40,534 bases of DNA from Hydrogenispora sp. GTDB lineage: Bacteria; Bacillota; UBA4882; UBA10575. The notes beneath the pieces were generated by a model. The model saw only the letters and a list, made by a program, of their open reading frames with translations, had not been told where the DNA came from and did no database searches. The stretch is taken from positions 1 to 40,534 of the forward strand of contig DUQQ01000100.1 in the NCBI GenBank assembly GCA_012837705.1, in the 5' to 3' direction. Positions 25,289 to 34,724 of this stretch are shown piece after piece (positions within the stretch are counted from its first letter, which is position 1; each line of letters opens with the position of its first letter). Position numbers and translations under genes: made by a program.

Positions 25289-25886
25289 CACCCTCACCCC
25301 CGCTCGTTGTTTCAACTTCTAGTAAAGATTGGGCTGCAGACAAAGCGGTATTCACTCCGCGGACAACGGCCCGCGAGGAGATGGTCGCACTGGCAATCGC
25401 ATCCACCTCTCCCCGATCCTTCTTCACGGCCAGTTCTGCCCCGACCTGCGCTTCCTGGAAAGCCGGTTGCTTTAAAAATTTATCGTTTTTAATCTTCGCC
25501 CCCAAACCGGGTGTCTCGCTTTGATCGATTACAGTAAGTGCCGACAGGTTTCCCAGCGGCGTTACTCCAACCGCCATCCGGATGGGGCCGGCATAACCCC
25601 GTTGGTCAACAATAAACACATAACCCTTCTCTTCCCCATCATGGTATGCACGGTGTACTTCCACGATCCCTTCCAGGCCTAAGCTTTCCAGCTCTTTTGG
25701 CAAGGCTTCCTCTTCCACAAAAGTAGTGGCCGCGGGCAACGCCTTTTGTAACGCCCGTTGCTTCGCCAGTTCCCTTTGTTCTTCGATCACCGGTGCGGTC
25801 AGGGCGTTAACCCAACCTAATACCCCACCGGAGAGCACACAGATGACGGTAAGCACCAGAATCAAGCGCCATTCTTGTTTACCCAT
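25281..25886 (-). CDS. rnfG: Rnf complex subunit G, covalent FMN protein
   Basis: RnfG carries FMN attached to a Thr. The 201-residue protein has one membrane helix (about 8-28), an outer FMN-binding domain with DQSETPGLGAKI and, near residue 165, DAIASATISSRAVVRGVNTAL. The usual attachment motif is S/T-G-A-T-x-S; here Ser replaces the middle Gly, while the Thr acceptor is kept. ATG 25886 overlaps rnfD by eight bases. Confidence 0.96.
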   Translation of the reverse strand: MGKQEWRLILVLTVICVLSGGVLGWVNALTAPVIEEQRELAKQRALQKALPAATTFVEEEALPKELESLGLEGIVEVHRAYHDGEEKGYVFIVDQRGYAGPIRMAVGVTPLGNLSALTVIDQSETPGLGAKIKNDKFLKQPAFQEAQVGAELAVKKDRGEVDAIASATISSRAVVRGVNTALSAAQSLLEVETTSGGEGVD

Positions 25887-26859
25887 TGGCCCTCACCTCC
25901 CCGAATTGCTTCGGCACCGTCCAGCGGTCCAGCAGTGGTGTGGCAATATTCATCAGTAAGATCGCATAACAAACCCCTTCCGGGGGTCCGCCGTACTTGC
26001 GGATCAACATCGTCAACAACCCGCAACCCACGCCAAAAATAAGACGTCCACGCGGGGTAACCGGAGTGGTCACGTAATCGGTGGCCATGAAGAAAGCCCC
26101 GAGCATCACCCCACCGGCTAAGAGGTGAAAGAGGGGATCTTCGCCGATCAGAAAGGCCAGCAAGGCTAGGCTCCCCAAATAGGCGACGGGAATCCGCCAG
26201 TCTATAATCTTAAAGACCAGCAAAAACAGGCCGCCCAGCAATATTGCTAAAGCCGAAGTCTCCCCAAGGGAGCCGGCGATATTTCCCAAGTACATCTGGA
26301 GATAAGGGATCTTGGCAATGCCTTCCCCCCAAAGCTCTAACGCCGTCGCCCCCGCCACCGCATCCACCGAAATCCCTTGCGCAGCGGCGGTGGGATCTGC
26401 GGCCCAGCCCAGGGACCCTTCGGGCCAAACCCACTTCATCATTAAGGTTGGCCAGGAAGCAAGCAAGAAGGCACGCCCCACTAGGGCCGGGTTAAACGGA
26501 TTATAACCCAAGCCGCCGTAGATCTGTTTCCCCAAAATAATGGCAAAGGCCGACCCCGCCGCCGGAATCCATAAGGGAACGGTAGGCGGAAGCGTTAAAG
26601 CCAAGATCAAACCAGTTACGGCGGCGCTACCATCGCCAATTGTGATTGGACGTTTCATCAAGGCACGGGTTAACGCCTCCGTTAAGACCGCCGTCCCCAT
26701 CGAAACCAAGATGATCAGTAACGCGTGCCACCCAAAATAGTATACTCCAGCGACAGAGGCTGGAATTAAAGCGGCAACCACCAGCCACATGATCCGCTCA
26801 GCAGTCAACCCCGATCGGAGATGGGGAGCAGCCGAGACGACAACTTCTGTCTCTAACAA
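25879..26859 (-). CDS. rnfD: Rnf complex membrane subunit D, covalent FMN protein
   Basis: Large membrane subunit with about nine helices. Motifs are SAAPHLRSGLTAERIMW at the start, GGLGYNPFNPALVGRAFLLASWP, VDAVAGATALELW around the covalent-FMN Thr, and the C-terminal TDYVTTPVTPRGRLIFGVGCGLLTMLIRKYGGPPEGVCYAILLMN, all family-typical. The start is TTG 26859, seven bases after GGGAGG. It follows rnfC by 13 bases and overlaps rnfG by eight. Confidence 0.97.
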   Translation of the reverse strand: MLETEVVVSAAPHLRSGLTAERIMWLVVAALIPASVAGVYYFGWHALLIILVSMGTAVLTEALTRALMKRPITIGDGSAAVTGLILALTLPPTVPLWIPAAGSAFAIILGKQIYGGLGYNPFNPALVGRAFLLASWPTLMMKWVWPEGSLGWAADPTAAAQGISVDAVAGATALELWGEGIAKIPYLQMYLGNIAGSLGETSALAILLGGLFLLVFKIIDWRIPVAYLGSLALLAFLIGEDPLFHLLAGGVMLGAFFMATDYVTTPVTPRGRLIFGVGCGLLTMLIRKYGGPPEGVCYAILLMNIATPLLDRWTVPKQFGEVRANG

Positions 26860-26872
26860 GAAAATACCTCCC

Positions 26873-28225
26873 TTAATCCTTTTGTCGTGCTGCCTTAATC
26901 TGTTGTTTCGCGTTCTTCACCAACTGGAGCAATGGTCTCCTGCTTGGACAGACGTAGACACAGGAGCCACACTCCCGGCAATTACTAATACCGTATTTTT
27001 CAGCGTCCTCAAGTCGGTCATGTTCGGCAAAATTAGCTAGATAATGAGGGAGTAAATTAAAGGGGCAAGCTTGGATACATTTCCCGCAGCGAATACAAGG
27101 AAGAACCTGGGGTTTTTCCACCTCAGCGCGGGTTTGCACCAAAACTCCAGAAGTCGCTTTCATAACCGGTATATCCAACCGGTAAACCGCCGGACCGGTC
27201 ATCGGCCCGCCCAGGATAATCCGCCCCGGCGGCTCCGGAAAGCCACCGCAGTATTTGATGAGTTCTTCGACCAAAGTTCCGATCCGCACCCGCAAATTCT
27301 TCGGCTCTTTGATCCCTTTCCCGGTCACCGTTACGATCCGCTCAATCAGGGGCAGGCCTTCGCGGAGATAACGGCCGAAAGTGGCGGCCGTCGCCACATT
27401 ATTGACGACCACTCCGACTTCGATTGGTAAAGATCCGGTCGGTACCACCCGACGGGTCGCAGCGTAGATCAGCATCCGCTCTTCCCCTTGGGGGTATTTA
27501 ACCTTTAGCGGAACGACTTCCACCGGGTATCCTTCCGCCGCTTTCCGTAAAGCAGTAATGGCATCGGGTTTGTTCGCTTCCACCCCGATCATTCCCCGTG
27601 GCGCCCCCGCTGCCTTCATAAAGGCCATCAAACCACGGATGACATCAGCGCTCTGTTCCAACATTAACCGGTGGTCACAGGTTAAATAAGGCTCGCATTC
27701 CACGCCGTTTAAGATCACATATTCAACGGGTTTGACTGGACAATACTGCCCGTGGGTCGCTTCGGTTTCCGGTGGGCAATATTTAACGTGCGTTGGAAAG
27801 GCCGCCCCCCCCATCCCAACCAGACCAGCCGCTTTCATCAGGTCCTTAATCTGGTCGGCTGTAAGCTCCTCCACCTTGTGCGCGGGTGCCAGATCCGGCG
27901 CCCGTCGGTCCGCACCGTCACTTTCGATCACAATCGCCGGCTGCAAACGCCCACTAACGTGAGGCCGGGGTTCAATGGCTACCACTTTCCCGGATATACT
28001 GGCGTGCAAAGGAACGGAGACCGCCCCTTGTGCTTCGGCGATCTTCTGCCCAGTCGCCACTTCCGCCCCCACTTCCACCAAGGGTTTAGCTGGTGCACCA
28101 ATATGTTGTCCCAGCGGTAAAACAACTTGATCCGGAAGCGGTAATACCTCAACCGGTATAGAGGCCGTCAGTTCTTTGTTGGTTGGGGGATGGATCCCCT
28201 TTTTAAAAGTTTTCAGCCCCATCAT
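26873..28225 (-). CDS. rnfC: Rnf complex subunit C, NAD(H)-binding
   Basis: RnfC is the cytosolic subunit where NAD+ is reduced. The 450 residues begin with the RnfC N-terminal region (FKKGIHPPTNKELTASIPVEVLPLPDQVVLPLGQHIGAPAKPLV), then an NADH/FMN-binding domain with AGLVGMGGAAFPTHVKY and VILNGVECEPYLTCDHRLM, a SLBB-like part, and two 4Fe-4S motifs CIRCGKCIQACP and CRECGSCVYVCP near 375 and 415. ATG 28225 (or the adjacent ATG 28222) follows AAAGGAGTG. It is the first gene of the rnf operon. A 116-base gap to deoA holds no clear terminator, so some read-through from the deo genes is possible. Confidence 0.97.
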   Translation of the reverse strand: MMGLKTFKKGIHPPTNKELTASIPVEVLPLPDQVVLPLGQHIGAPAKPLVEVGAEVATGQKIAEAQGAVSVPLHASISGKVVAIEPRPHVSGRLQPAIVIESDGADRRAPDLAPAHKVEELTADQIKDLMKAAGLVGMGGAAFPTHVKYCPPETEATHGQYCPVKPVEYVILNGVECEPYLTCDHRLMLEQSADVIRGLMAFMKAAGAPRGMIGVEANKPDAITALRKAAEGYPVEVVPLKVKYPQGEERMLIYAATRRVVPTGSLPIEVGVVVNNVATAATFGRYLREGLPLIERIVTVTGKGIKEPKNLRVRIGTLVEELIKYCGGFPEPPGRIILGGPMTGPAVYRLDIPVMKATSGVLVQTRAEVEKPQVLPCIRCGKCIQACPFNLLPHYLANFAEHDRLEDAEKYGISNCRECGSCVYVCPSRRPLLQLVKNAKQQIKAARQKD

Positions 28226-28341
28226 CTCACTCCTTTATTTGGTTTATAACATTACAAAAACTTTGCTGTTTATCCTGGTCCCATCTGAACTCGTCTTTTA
28301 GCTGTGGACAATGGTAAATGGATCAAGGGCTCTGTACTAAA

Positions 28342-29646
28342 TCAAATGATATACCCGATCACCAGCGGCTTCTTCGGTGGTGGCGTCGAGACAAGCTTAA
28401 CCGTGTTTAAAACGGCCGCCGCTCCACTGGCGGCTTCCGCCTCTGAACGGGCATAAACCTTCGCAATTTCTTCTCCTACTTCAACCCAGTCCCCGATCTT
28501 CTTTTCAATCACCAAACCGACACCATGATCAATCGGATCTTCTTTCCGGGCCCGCCCGGCTCCTAACCGCATTGAGATCAGTCCCAATTCCTCCGTCGCC
28601 CAGCTGGCAACGTAACCTGCTTGCGGACTTTTAACCCCAACGACAGTTGTGGCCAGTGGTAAGCGCTGAGGTTCCTCAACGATCCGGGGGTCACCACCCT
28701 GCCCCTCAATCCATCGGCTAAAGGTACGTAAGCCCTCGCCGCTGGCAATCAGGGCTTTCAGTTTTGCCTCGGCCGCAGCGGCCTCTTTTTCCGCCCCAGC
28801 TAAAACTAACATCTGGGCCGCAAGGACCAAGGACAACTCTTCCAGATCGGCCGGGCCTTCCCCCCGCAGGGTAGCAATGGCCTCTTTGACCTCTAAAGCG
28901 TTGCCGATGGCCTTCCCCAGCGGTTGGTCCATGGCGGAAAGGACCGCCACCGTCCGCCGGCCTGCGTTTTTTCCAATCGCGACCATCAGCTCACCCAGCT
29001 TTTCTGCTTCTGCTTTTGTTTTCAAAAATGCGCCGTCGCCCACCTTCACATCAAGGACAAAGCCATCGGCCCCGCCCGCCAGCTTTTTACTCATAATACT
29101 TGTTGCGATCAAGGGAATACTGGCCACCGTACCCGTGACGTCTCTGAGCGCGTAGAGTTGTTTGTCCGCCGGGACTAAATTCCCGGTTTGCCCGACTAAA
29201 CCAACCCCAACCTTTCTGACCTGCGCAAACAGATCGTCAAGGGAAAGTTCCGTCCGAAAACCGGGGATCGACTCCAGCTTATCGATGGTTCCGCCTGTAT
29301 GGCCCAGACCCCGTCCAGACATCTTACAGACCGGGATTCCCGCCGCGGCCACTAACGGGGCCACGACCAGAGAAGTTTTATCACCAACACCGCCGGTGGA
29401 GTGCTTATCGATCTTCACCCCCGGTAGCGGGGACAGGTCCACCTGGTCTCCCGTGGCGGCCATCTTCACCGCCATGTCGCGTGCTTCCCGTGGTGTCATC
29501 CCTTGAAAATAAACTGCCATACACCAAGCCGCCAGTTGGTAGTCGGGAATACTCCCATCAGCAATTCCTTGCACTATAAAGTTAATCTCGTCTGGAGTGT
29601 GTTCCAGACCATCACGTTTCCGACTGATCAGATCAACCATGCGCAA
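28342..29646 (-). CDS. pdp: Pyrimidine-nucleoside phosphorylase
   Basis: It splits thymidine, deoxyuridine or uridine with phosphate to the base and (deoxy)ribose-1-phosphate, which DeoB then converts. I start it at TTG 29646 (434 residues): GGAGG lies eight bases upstream and the product begins MRMVDLISRKRDG, matching B. subtilis Pdp (MRMVDII). The upstream GTG at 29667 lies before the ribosome site. Motifs include VDKHSTGGVGDKTSLVVAPLVAAAGIPVCKMSGRGLGHTGGTIDKLESIPGF and STGGVGDK, typical of the thymidine-phosphorylase family, plus GGNDAI-type region as VLSAMDQPLGKAIGNALEV. Whether it prefers thymidine only cannot be told by eye. Confidence 0.95.
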   Translation of the reverse strand: MRMVDLISRKRDGLEHTPDEINFIVQGIADGSIPDYQLAAWCMAVYFQGMTPREARDMAVKMAATGDQVDLSPLPGVKIDKHSTGGVGDKTSLVVAPLVAAAGIPVCKMSGRGLGHTGGTIDKLESIPGFRTELSLDDLFAQVRKVGVGLVGQTGNLVPADKQLYALRDVTGTVASIPLIATSIMSKKLAGGADGFVLDVKVGDGAFLKTKAEAEKLGELMVAIGKNAGRRTVAVLSAMDQPLGKAIGNALEVKEAIATLRGEGPADLEELSLVLAAQMLVLAGAEKEAAAAEAKLKALIASGEGLRTFSRWIEGQGGDPRIVEEPQRLPLATTVVGVKSPQAGYVASWATEELGLISMRLGAGRARKEDPIDHGVGLVIEKKIGDWVEVGEEIAKVYARSEAEAASGAAAVLNTVKLVSTPPPKKPLVIGYII

Positions 29647-29785
29647 TTTGTTCCCCTCCTCTCGCACCGTTTATCCCGGTATAACAAGGCTTGATACTTA
29701 TTGTTACTTTATTCCTAATGGTAAACGATAAATACTCTTTATCATCTATTCTTGTTTCACCCGTTAAAACCTTTTCCCGCCTATC

Positions 29786-30979
29786 TCATTTTTCTGCCGC
29801 CACGGCCATTTCCTGGAAGAAACTCGTCCCTTTCGTCCAACTTACAAGGCCGAAAAGATCGGCAATCGTTGCGGCCACATCGGTAAAGGAGGCGCGTACT
29901 CCTAAGTTAATTCCCGGCCGTACGGACGCGCCGGTCACCAACAACGGAACATATTCACGGGAATGGTCGGTACTGGGTGTCGTCGGGTCACCCCCATGGT
30001 CGGCGGTGATGATCAAGACGTCCTCCGGCTTGAGTAATACAGCAACTCTTTCTAAATACCCATCAGCCGTGGCGAGCGCAGCCGCAAAACCCACCGGATC
30101 GTTCCGGTGACCGTATAGACTGTCAAAATCGATACAGTTGGCAAAGACCAGAGCGGGCCCTTCAAGCTCCGCACCCAATGTTAACAGTTGTTCTAAAGTG
30201 CTGACGTTATCCCCCGTATGGTAGCTGGCGGTCAAACCCCGTCCACTATATATATCCTCGATTTTCCCCACTCCGACAACGGCAATGCCACTGGCGACCA
30301 ACCGGTCCAGGATCGTCTCTTCCGGCGGCATAACGGAAAAATCCTTCCGCCGTTTCGTCCGGGTGAAGGAGCCTGGTTCGCCAATAAACGGCCGGGCAAT
30401 GACCCGCGCGACTTGATGCTCACCCCGCAGGATTTCCCGAGCGGTCGCACAGATCTGGTACAACTCATCGATGGGGATGATCTCCTCATGGGCAGCGATC
30501 TGAAAAACACTGTCGGCCGAAGTATAAACGATCGGATCACCGGTCGCCAGATGCTCCGGACCCAACTCTTCAATGATCTCCGTTCCGGAAGCCGCTTTAT
30601 TCCCCAGCACGCCCCGGCCAATCGCTTCGGCAAAAGGAGTCAGGATCTCAGCGGGAAAACCATCGGGATACACCGGGAACGCCCGGTCTAAAACCACCCC
30701 GGTCAGCTCCCAGTGGCCGGTAATGGTGTCTTTGCCCGCTGAAGCTTCGGCCATTTTACCGTACGCGCCCCGTGGGCTCGCCACCGCTGGTACCCCCAGC
30801 AAGGGTTCGATACGCCCCAATCCCAGGGTGCTCAGGAAGGGAACCTGCAGCCCGCCCACTTTTTCCGCCGTATTCCCCAAGGTGTTACTGCCTTCGTCAC
30901 CATAAAGGGCGGCATCGGGCAAGGCACCGATCCCAACCCCGTCCAAAACCACAAGAAATACACGGCGTTTCGTCATCAT
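29786..30979 (-). CDS. deoB: Phosphopentomutase
   Basis: DeoB interconverts (deoxy)ribose-1-phosphate and -5-phosphate with Mn2+. The 397 residues show the alkaline-phosphatase-like core: VVLDGVGIGALPDAALYGDEGSNTLGN (metal Asp), the phospho-acceptor Thr near SAGKDTITGHWEL, VGVGKIEDIYSGRG, ANCIDFDSLYGHRNDPVGFA and ITADHGGDPTTPSTDHSREYVPLLV with the other metal ligands. ATG 30979 (or 30976) has AAGGAGG about seven bases upstream. It precedes pdp by 139 bases, forming a nucleoside catabolism pair. Confidence 0.97.
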   Translation of the reverse strand: MMTKRRVFLVVLDGVGIGALPDAALYGDEGSNTLGNTAEKVGGLQVPFLSTLGLGRIEPLLGVPAVASPRGAYGKMAEASAGKDTITGHWELTGVVLDRAFPVYPDGFPAEILTPFAEAIGRGVLGNKAASGTEIIEELGPEHLATGDPIVYTSADSVFQIAAHEEIIPIDELYQICATAREILRGEHQVARVIARPFIGEPGSFTRTKRRKDFSVMPPEETILDRLVASGIAVVGVGKIEDIYSGRGLTASYHTGDNVSTLEQLLTLGAELEGPALVFANCIDFDSLYGHRNDPVGFAAALATADGYLERVAVLLKPEDVLIITADHGGDPTTPSTDHSREYVPLLVTGASVRPGINLGVRASFTDVAATIADLFGLVSWTKGTSFFQEMAVAAEK

Positions 30980-31026
30980 CTCAACCTCCTTATGGTTGGG
31001 ACTAGTGGCCTTTTGCTCCTCATCTA

Positions 31027-31053
31027 CACCAATTGTCCCAATCCACCAATTGG
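31027..31053. repeat. Two 9-base direct repeats upstream of deoB, possible operator
   Basis: CACCAATTG occurs at 31027-31035 and 31044-31052, 17 bases apart, inside the 154-base region before deoB. The second extends to the palindrome CCAATTGG. The spacing (less than two helical turns) and promoter-near position would suit a repressor, but no regulator is encoded nearby. Confidence 0.3.
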
Positions 31054-31100
31054 TTCCGCGTCCTTCAGTACAAGGGAAAAATCTAATTAGTGAATAAAAT

Positions 31101-31129
31101 CACAAAGGATCACCCGAAGGTGATCCTTT
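31101..31129 (-). terminator. Terminator of the ylxM-rplS operon
   Basis: An 11-bp stem (31104-31114 with 31119-31129, AAAGGATCACC) with a CGAA loop starts five bases after the rplS stop and is followed on minus by TGTGATTTTATT, a weak T run. Confidence 0.7.
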
Positions 31130-31133
31130 TCTT

Positions 31134-31472
31134 TTACCGCTCACGGATCCGAGCTGCTTTGCCCGAACGTTTACGTAGATAGTATAGTTTAGCCCGACGC
31201 ACTCTTCCTCTTCTCACCACTTCAATCTTGGCGATCATCGGCGAGTGGAGGGGGAAGATCCTTTCCACTCCGATCCCACCGGAGATTTTCCGTACCGTAA
31301 AGGTCTCTCTGAGGCCCCCGTTCGCACGGGCGATCACGACCCCTTCAAAAACCTGAATTCTTTCCCGTTCTCCTTCGACGACCTTCAGGTGCACCCGGAC
31401 CGTATCACCGGGGCCGAAAAGCGGGAGATCTTTCTTTAGTTGTTCCTGTTCCACCAGATCAATCAGATTCAT
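31134..31472 (-). CDS. rplS: 50S ribosomal protein L19
   Basis: Large-subunit protein at the 30S interface. The 112 residues match the family throughout: [87 protein letters not shown]. The ATG at 31472 has GGGAGGG seven bases upstream, inside the end of trmD, which it overlaps by 14 bases. Last gene of the operon. Confidence 0.98.
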   Translation of the reverse strand: MNLIDLVEQEQLKKDLPLFGPGDTVRVHLKVVEGERERIQVFEGVVIARANGGLRETFTVRKISGGIGVERIFPLHSPMIAKIEVVRRGRVRRAKLYYLRKRSGKAARIRER

Positions 31473-32250
31473 CGCTATTCCCTCCCTTCAGAACAAAATC
31501 AGGCTGCCCATCTTCATAAGCAAGCCGGTTATTTTCGATCATTTCTAGTTCTTCCGCGGTTAACTCCAATTGCGCCAACAGATCCGGGCGTCGGCGGGCC
31601 GTCCTAAGGAGTGCCTGCTGCCGCCGCCACTGGGCTATTTTCCCGTGATCCCCCGAGAGAAGGATGGCGGGTACCTTTAAACCGCGAAATTCCGCTGGTT
31701 TCGTGTACTGCGGATAATCAAGAATGCCCTCGGGGCCACTGAACGAATCCAGCTGCGCCGCATCCGGGTCCCCCAAAACTCCGGGGAGAAGCCGGATAAT
31801 CGCCTCCGCCATCACCATCGCCGGGAGCTCGCCCCCGGTTAAGACATAATCACCGATGGACAACTCACGATCGGCCAGCGTCCGAATGCGTTCGTCATAA
31901 CCCTCATAGTGCCCACAGACAAAGACCAAATGGGGCTGGGCGCTCAATTCAACCGCAATACCCTGGTGAAAGGTCTCTCCTTGCGGCGAGGTAAGAATGA
32001 TATAGGGCTTGGTGGCCACTTGCGCCTCAATCGCTTCCACCGCTTTAAAAATCGGTTCCGGTTTCAAGATCATCCCCGGTCCGCCCCCGTAGGGAGTATC
32101 ATCCACGGTGGCATGGCGGTCTTCGGCATAAGCACGGAAATTGATCGTTTCCAGTTTAACCAGTCCATTATCCTGTGCCCTTTTAATTATACTATGAGCA
32201 AACGGACTGTCAAACATCGACGGAAATAAGGTCAAAAACTGGATTAACAT
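31459..32250 (-). CDS. trmD: tRNA (guanine-37-N1) methyltransferase
   Basis: TrmD adds the m1G37 mark that prevents frameshifting. It is a SPOUT (knotted) methyltransferase of 263 residues with [34 protein letters not shown], the knot [30 protein letters not shown] and [23 protein letters not shown]. It overlaps the rimM stop by seven bases and rplS by 14, so translation is coupled. Confidence 0.98.
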   Translation of the reverse strand: MLIQFLTLFPSMFDSPFAHSIIKRAQDNGLVKLETINFRAYAEDRHATVDDTPYGGGPGMILKPEPIFKAVEAIEAQVATKPYIILTSPQGETFHQGIAVELSAQPHLVFVCGHYEGYDERIRTLADRELSIGDYVLTGGELPAMVMAEAIIRLLPGVLGDPDAAQLDSFSGPEGILDYPQYTKPAEFRGLKVPAILLSGDHGKIAQWRRQQALLRTARRRPDLLAQLELTAEELEMIENNRLAYEDGQPDFVLKGGNSDESD

Positions 32251-32810
32251 CTTTCCTCTTCCTCATCCACCAATCCGGGCGGCAACTCCACCCGCATGAT
32301 CCCCGCCTCGAGGTCAATAAAACGGACAACGGACTTTAAGGCCGGAAGGAGAATCTCGCCGTCCGCCCCACCCCGGAGGAGATAAACATCATTCCCACCG
32401 GTAAAAAGGACCTGCTCCACCGTGCCCAGGGGACGACCGCTCATCGTCTCCACTTTAAGCCCGAGCACTTGATCGACGTAAAAACGGTCCGGCGGCAGCG
32501 GCGGCCTTTCCGCTTCGGGAAGCCATAAAAAAGCGCCCTGGAGAGCTTCGCCCGCGGAAATATCGTCAACCCCTTGAAATTTAACAATGACAAATCCTTT
32601 AAAAGCACGGACCTTCTCCAGAAAAAGCTCCTCTTGGCCACGATCGGTATAGACCATTACCCGCTTCAATTCCAACCAGCGTTCAAAGGTATCGGTTAAA
32701 GAAGCAACCTTGACTTCCCCTTTGTTCCCCTGGGTCGTCAAAACCTCGCCAACCGCAATCATTCCCGGGGGCGGGTTACGCCAGGGATCATAGGGGCGTT
32801 TCTTCATCAT
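32244..32810 (-). CDS. rimM: 16S rRNA processing/ribosome maturation factor RimM
   Basis: RimM binds S19 and helps assemble the 30S head. After a short extension (KKRPYDPWRNPPPG) come the RimM N-terminal barrel MIAVGEVLTTQGNKGEVKVASLTD and the PRC-barrel region FYVDQVLGLKVETMSGRPLGTVEQVLFTGGNDVYLLRG with LLPALKSVVRFIDLEAGIMRVELPPGLVD. The start ATG 32810 (or 32807) overlaps the khpA stop; an upstream extension to 32858 would lie wholly within khpA. The N-terminal extension before the barrel is longer than usual, and Met31 could also serve as a start. Confidence 0.95.
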   Translation of the reverse strand: MMKKRPYDPWRNPPPGMIAVGEVLTTQGNKGEVKVASLTDTFERWLELKRVMVYTDRGQEELFLEKVRAFKGFVIVKFQGVDDISAGEALQGAFLWLPEAERPPLPPDRFYVDQVLGLKVETMSGRPLGTVEQVLFTGGNDVYLLRGGADGEILLPALKSVVRFIDLEAGIMRVELPPGLVDEEEERC

Positions 32811-33034
32811 TCCACCAATTCCACCATCACACGCTTGTCCGCGGGTGCACTGGCCCATACCAAAGTCCGAATCGCCTTAATCACCCGGCCTTTACGCCCG
32901 ATGATCTTCCCAAGATCTTCCTTATTGACCGTAATCTCCAAAAGAATCGTATTGTCCGTCTCTTCCCGGCGGACATGAACATCGTCGACATGGTCAACCA
33001 AGGATTTTGCGAGCAACTCCACCAGTTCTTTCAA
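32807..33034 (-). CDS. khpA: KH-domain RNA-binding protein KhpA (YlqC)
   Basis: A 75-residue single KH domain with the RNA-binding GxxG loop as GKIIGRKGRVIKAIRTL. In Firmicutes it partners with KhpB (Jag/EloR) and affects cell elongation and RNA handling, interesting beside the mre and rod genes of this window, although those are a separate operon. Start TTG 33034 with AAGGGTG about nine bases upstream. It sits between rpsP and rimM as in most Firmicutes. Confidence 0.95.
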   Translation of the reverse strand: MKELVELLAKSLVDHVDDVHVRREETDNTILLEITVNKEDLGKIIGRKGRVIKAIRTLVWASAPADKRVMVELVE

Positions 33035-33050
33035 GGAATCTCACACCCTT

Positions 33051-33311
33051 TCACTCCCCGACCGCTTCGGTGCCAAAGATACCAGCCTTTTTAAAGAGCC
33101 TTTTGACGGGTTCCGACGGTTGTGCGCCCTGGCCCAACCAATACAAGGCTTTCTCTTTATCCACCACCAATTCCGTCGGGTTAGCGATCGGGTTATAATG
33201 ACCTAAAATCTCAATAAACCGCCCATCCCGTGGTGAACGGGAATCTGCCACCACAAAACGGTAAAAAGGACGTTTTTTCGCTCCCATCCGGGTTAGTCGA
33301 ATCCGCACCAT
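33051..33311 (-). CDS. rpsP: 30S ribosomal protein S16
   Basis: Small-subunit assembly protein. [41 protein letters not shown] is unmistakable S16. I place the start at ATG 33311 (86 residues), where S16 proteins normally begin and with GGGGGTG about nine bases upstream; a GTG at 33323 would add four residues. It follows ffh by about 60 bases. Confidence 0.97.
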   Translation of the reverse strand: MVRIRLTRMGAKKRPFYRFVVADSRSPRDGRFIEILGHYNPIANPTELVVDKEKALYWLGQGAQPSEPVKRLFKKAGIFGTEAVGE

Positions 33312-33375
33312 CTCTTCACTCACCCCCTTACATTAGTCTCGATCTTCCATTTTATTATATTAATCGAAAGGCTTC

Positions 33376-34698
33376 CTAAAATGGTAACCGAGGAAGCCCT
33401 CCTTTACCGAGTTTACCCAGTTGTTTCATCATCTTTTTACTCTGTTCAAACTGGTTTAGCAAGCGGTTCACTTCCTGCACCGGGCGGCCCGACCCCCGGG
33501 CGATCCGCCGCCGCCGACTGGCGTTGATGATCTGTGGCATCCGCCGTTCCTGCGGCGTCATCGACTGGATGATCGCTTCCAGGTGTTTCATGCTTTTTTC
33601 GTCAAACTTCAACCCTTGCAACTGTTTGGGTTTCAGCCCCGGTAGCATCCCTAAGAGTTGATCCAAAGGCCCCATCTTCTGGACCTGGCGCATCTGATCC
33701 AGAAAATCTTCCAAGGTAAACTCGTCCTTTTGGATCTTTTTCATCAAGGCCTTCGCCTGCTCGGCCTCGACATTCGCTTCGGCCTTTTCGATCAGGGTTA
33801 AAACATCGCCCATACCCAAAACGCGAGAAGCCAGCCGTTCCGGATGGAAGACCTCGATCCCGTCTAGTTTCTCCCCGCTCCCAATGAACTTAATCGGGCA
33901 ACCGGTGATCTCCCGGATCGAAAGGGCCGCCCCGCCGCGGGTATCACTATCCAGTTTGGTCAGGATTAAACCAGTGAGCCCCAATTGCTCATTGAAGTTT
34001 TGGGCGACATTAACCGCATCCTGCCCGGTCATAGCATCAACCACCAGTAGCACCTCAACCGGGTTAACCGCCTCCTTGATCGCAGCCAGTTCACCCATGA
34101 GTTCTTCATCAATATGCAGGCGACCAGCCGTGTCAATTATAACGACATCCCGCTGGGTTTGACGGGCCTGCTCCACGGCGGCGGTGGCGATGGCCACCGG
34201 ATCCCGACCGGGATCGCTATACACCGGGATTGTCAACTGTTTACCAAGGACTTCTAGTTGCTTTGCCGCGGCTGGTCGGTAGACATCGGCAGCTACCAGT
34301 AAAGGCCGCCGTCCCTGTTTCTGGAGGAATCCACCGAGTTTACCGGCGGTCGTCGTCTTACCAGCCCCCTGCAGACCAGCAAGCAGATAAACGGTGGGCA
34401 AGCGGTCGCTGGTTTTAAGCTTTTCCGCTTTCTCCCCCATCATACTGGTCAGTTCCTGATGGACAATCTTGATCACCATCTGTCCCGGGGTCAGACTATT
34501 AATTACTTCCTGGCCAACGGCCCGCTCCCGGACGCGGTTGATAAAATTGCGAACAACGCGAAAGTGAACATCGGCCTCTAAAAGCGCCAGCTTCACCTCG
34601 CGTAAGGCTTCATCCACATCTTTTTCCCCTAGTTTCCCTTTACCGCGCAAACGGCGGAAGGTATCTTGGAGTTTTTCCGATAGCGCTGAAAAAACCAT
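33376..34698 (-). CDS. ffh: Signal recognition particle GTPase Ffh
   Basis: Ffh with the SRP RNA delivers ribosomes making membrane proteins to FtsY. The N domain (1-90), then the GTPase with G1 LAGLQGAGKTTTAGKLG, DVYRPAAAKQL, VVIIDTAGRLHIDEELMGEL and LTKLDSDTRGGAALSI, and the Met-rich M domain (about 295-435: LEDFLDQMRQVQKMGPLDQLLGMLPGL, SMTPQERRMPQIINASRRRRIARGSGRPVQEVNRLL) are all present. The tail is short (GKGGLPRLPF). It follows ylxM by 26 bases. Confidence 0.98.
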   Translation of the reverse strand: MVFSALSEKLQDTFRRLRGKGKLGEKDVDEALREVKLALLEADVHFRVVRNFINRVRERAVGQEVINSLTPGQMVIKIVHQELTSMMGEKAEKLKTSDRLPTVYLLAGLQGAGKTTTAGKLGGFLQKQGRRPLLVAADVYRPAAAKQLEVLGKQLTIPVYSDPGRDPVAIATAAVEQARQTQRDVVIIDTAGRLHIDEELMGELAAIKEAVNPVEVLLVVDAMTGQDAVNVAQNFNEQLGLTGLILTKLDSDTRGGAALSIREITGCPIKFIGSGEKLDGIEVFHPERLASRVLGMGDVLTLIEKAEANVEAEQAKALMKKIQKDEFTLEDFLDQMRQVQKMGPLDQLLGMLPGLKPKQLQGLKFDEKSMKHLEAIIQSMTPQERRMPQIINASRRRRIARGSGRPVQEVNRLLNQFEQSKKMMKQLGKLGKGGLPRLPF

Positions 34699-34724
34699 CG
34701 CTTATCCACTGCTCCCTCTATTCC

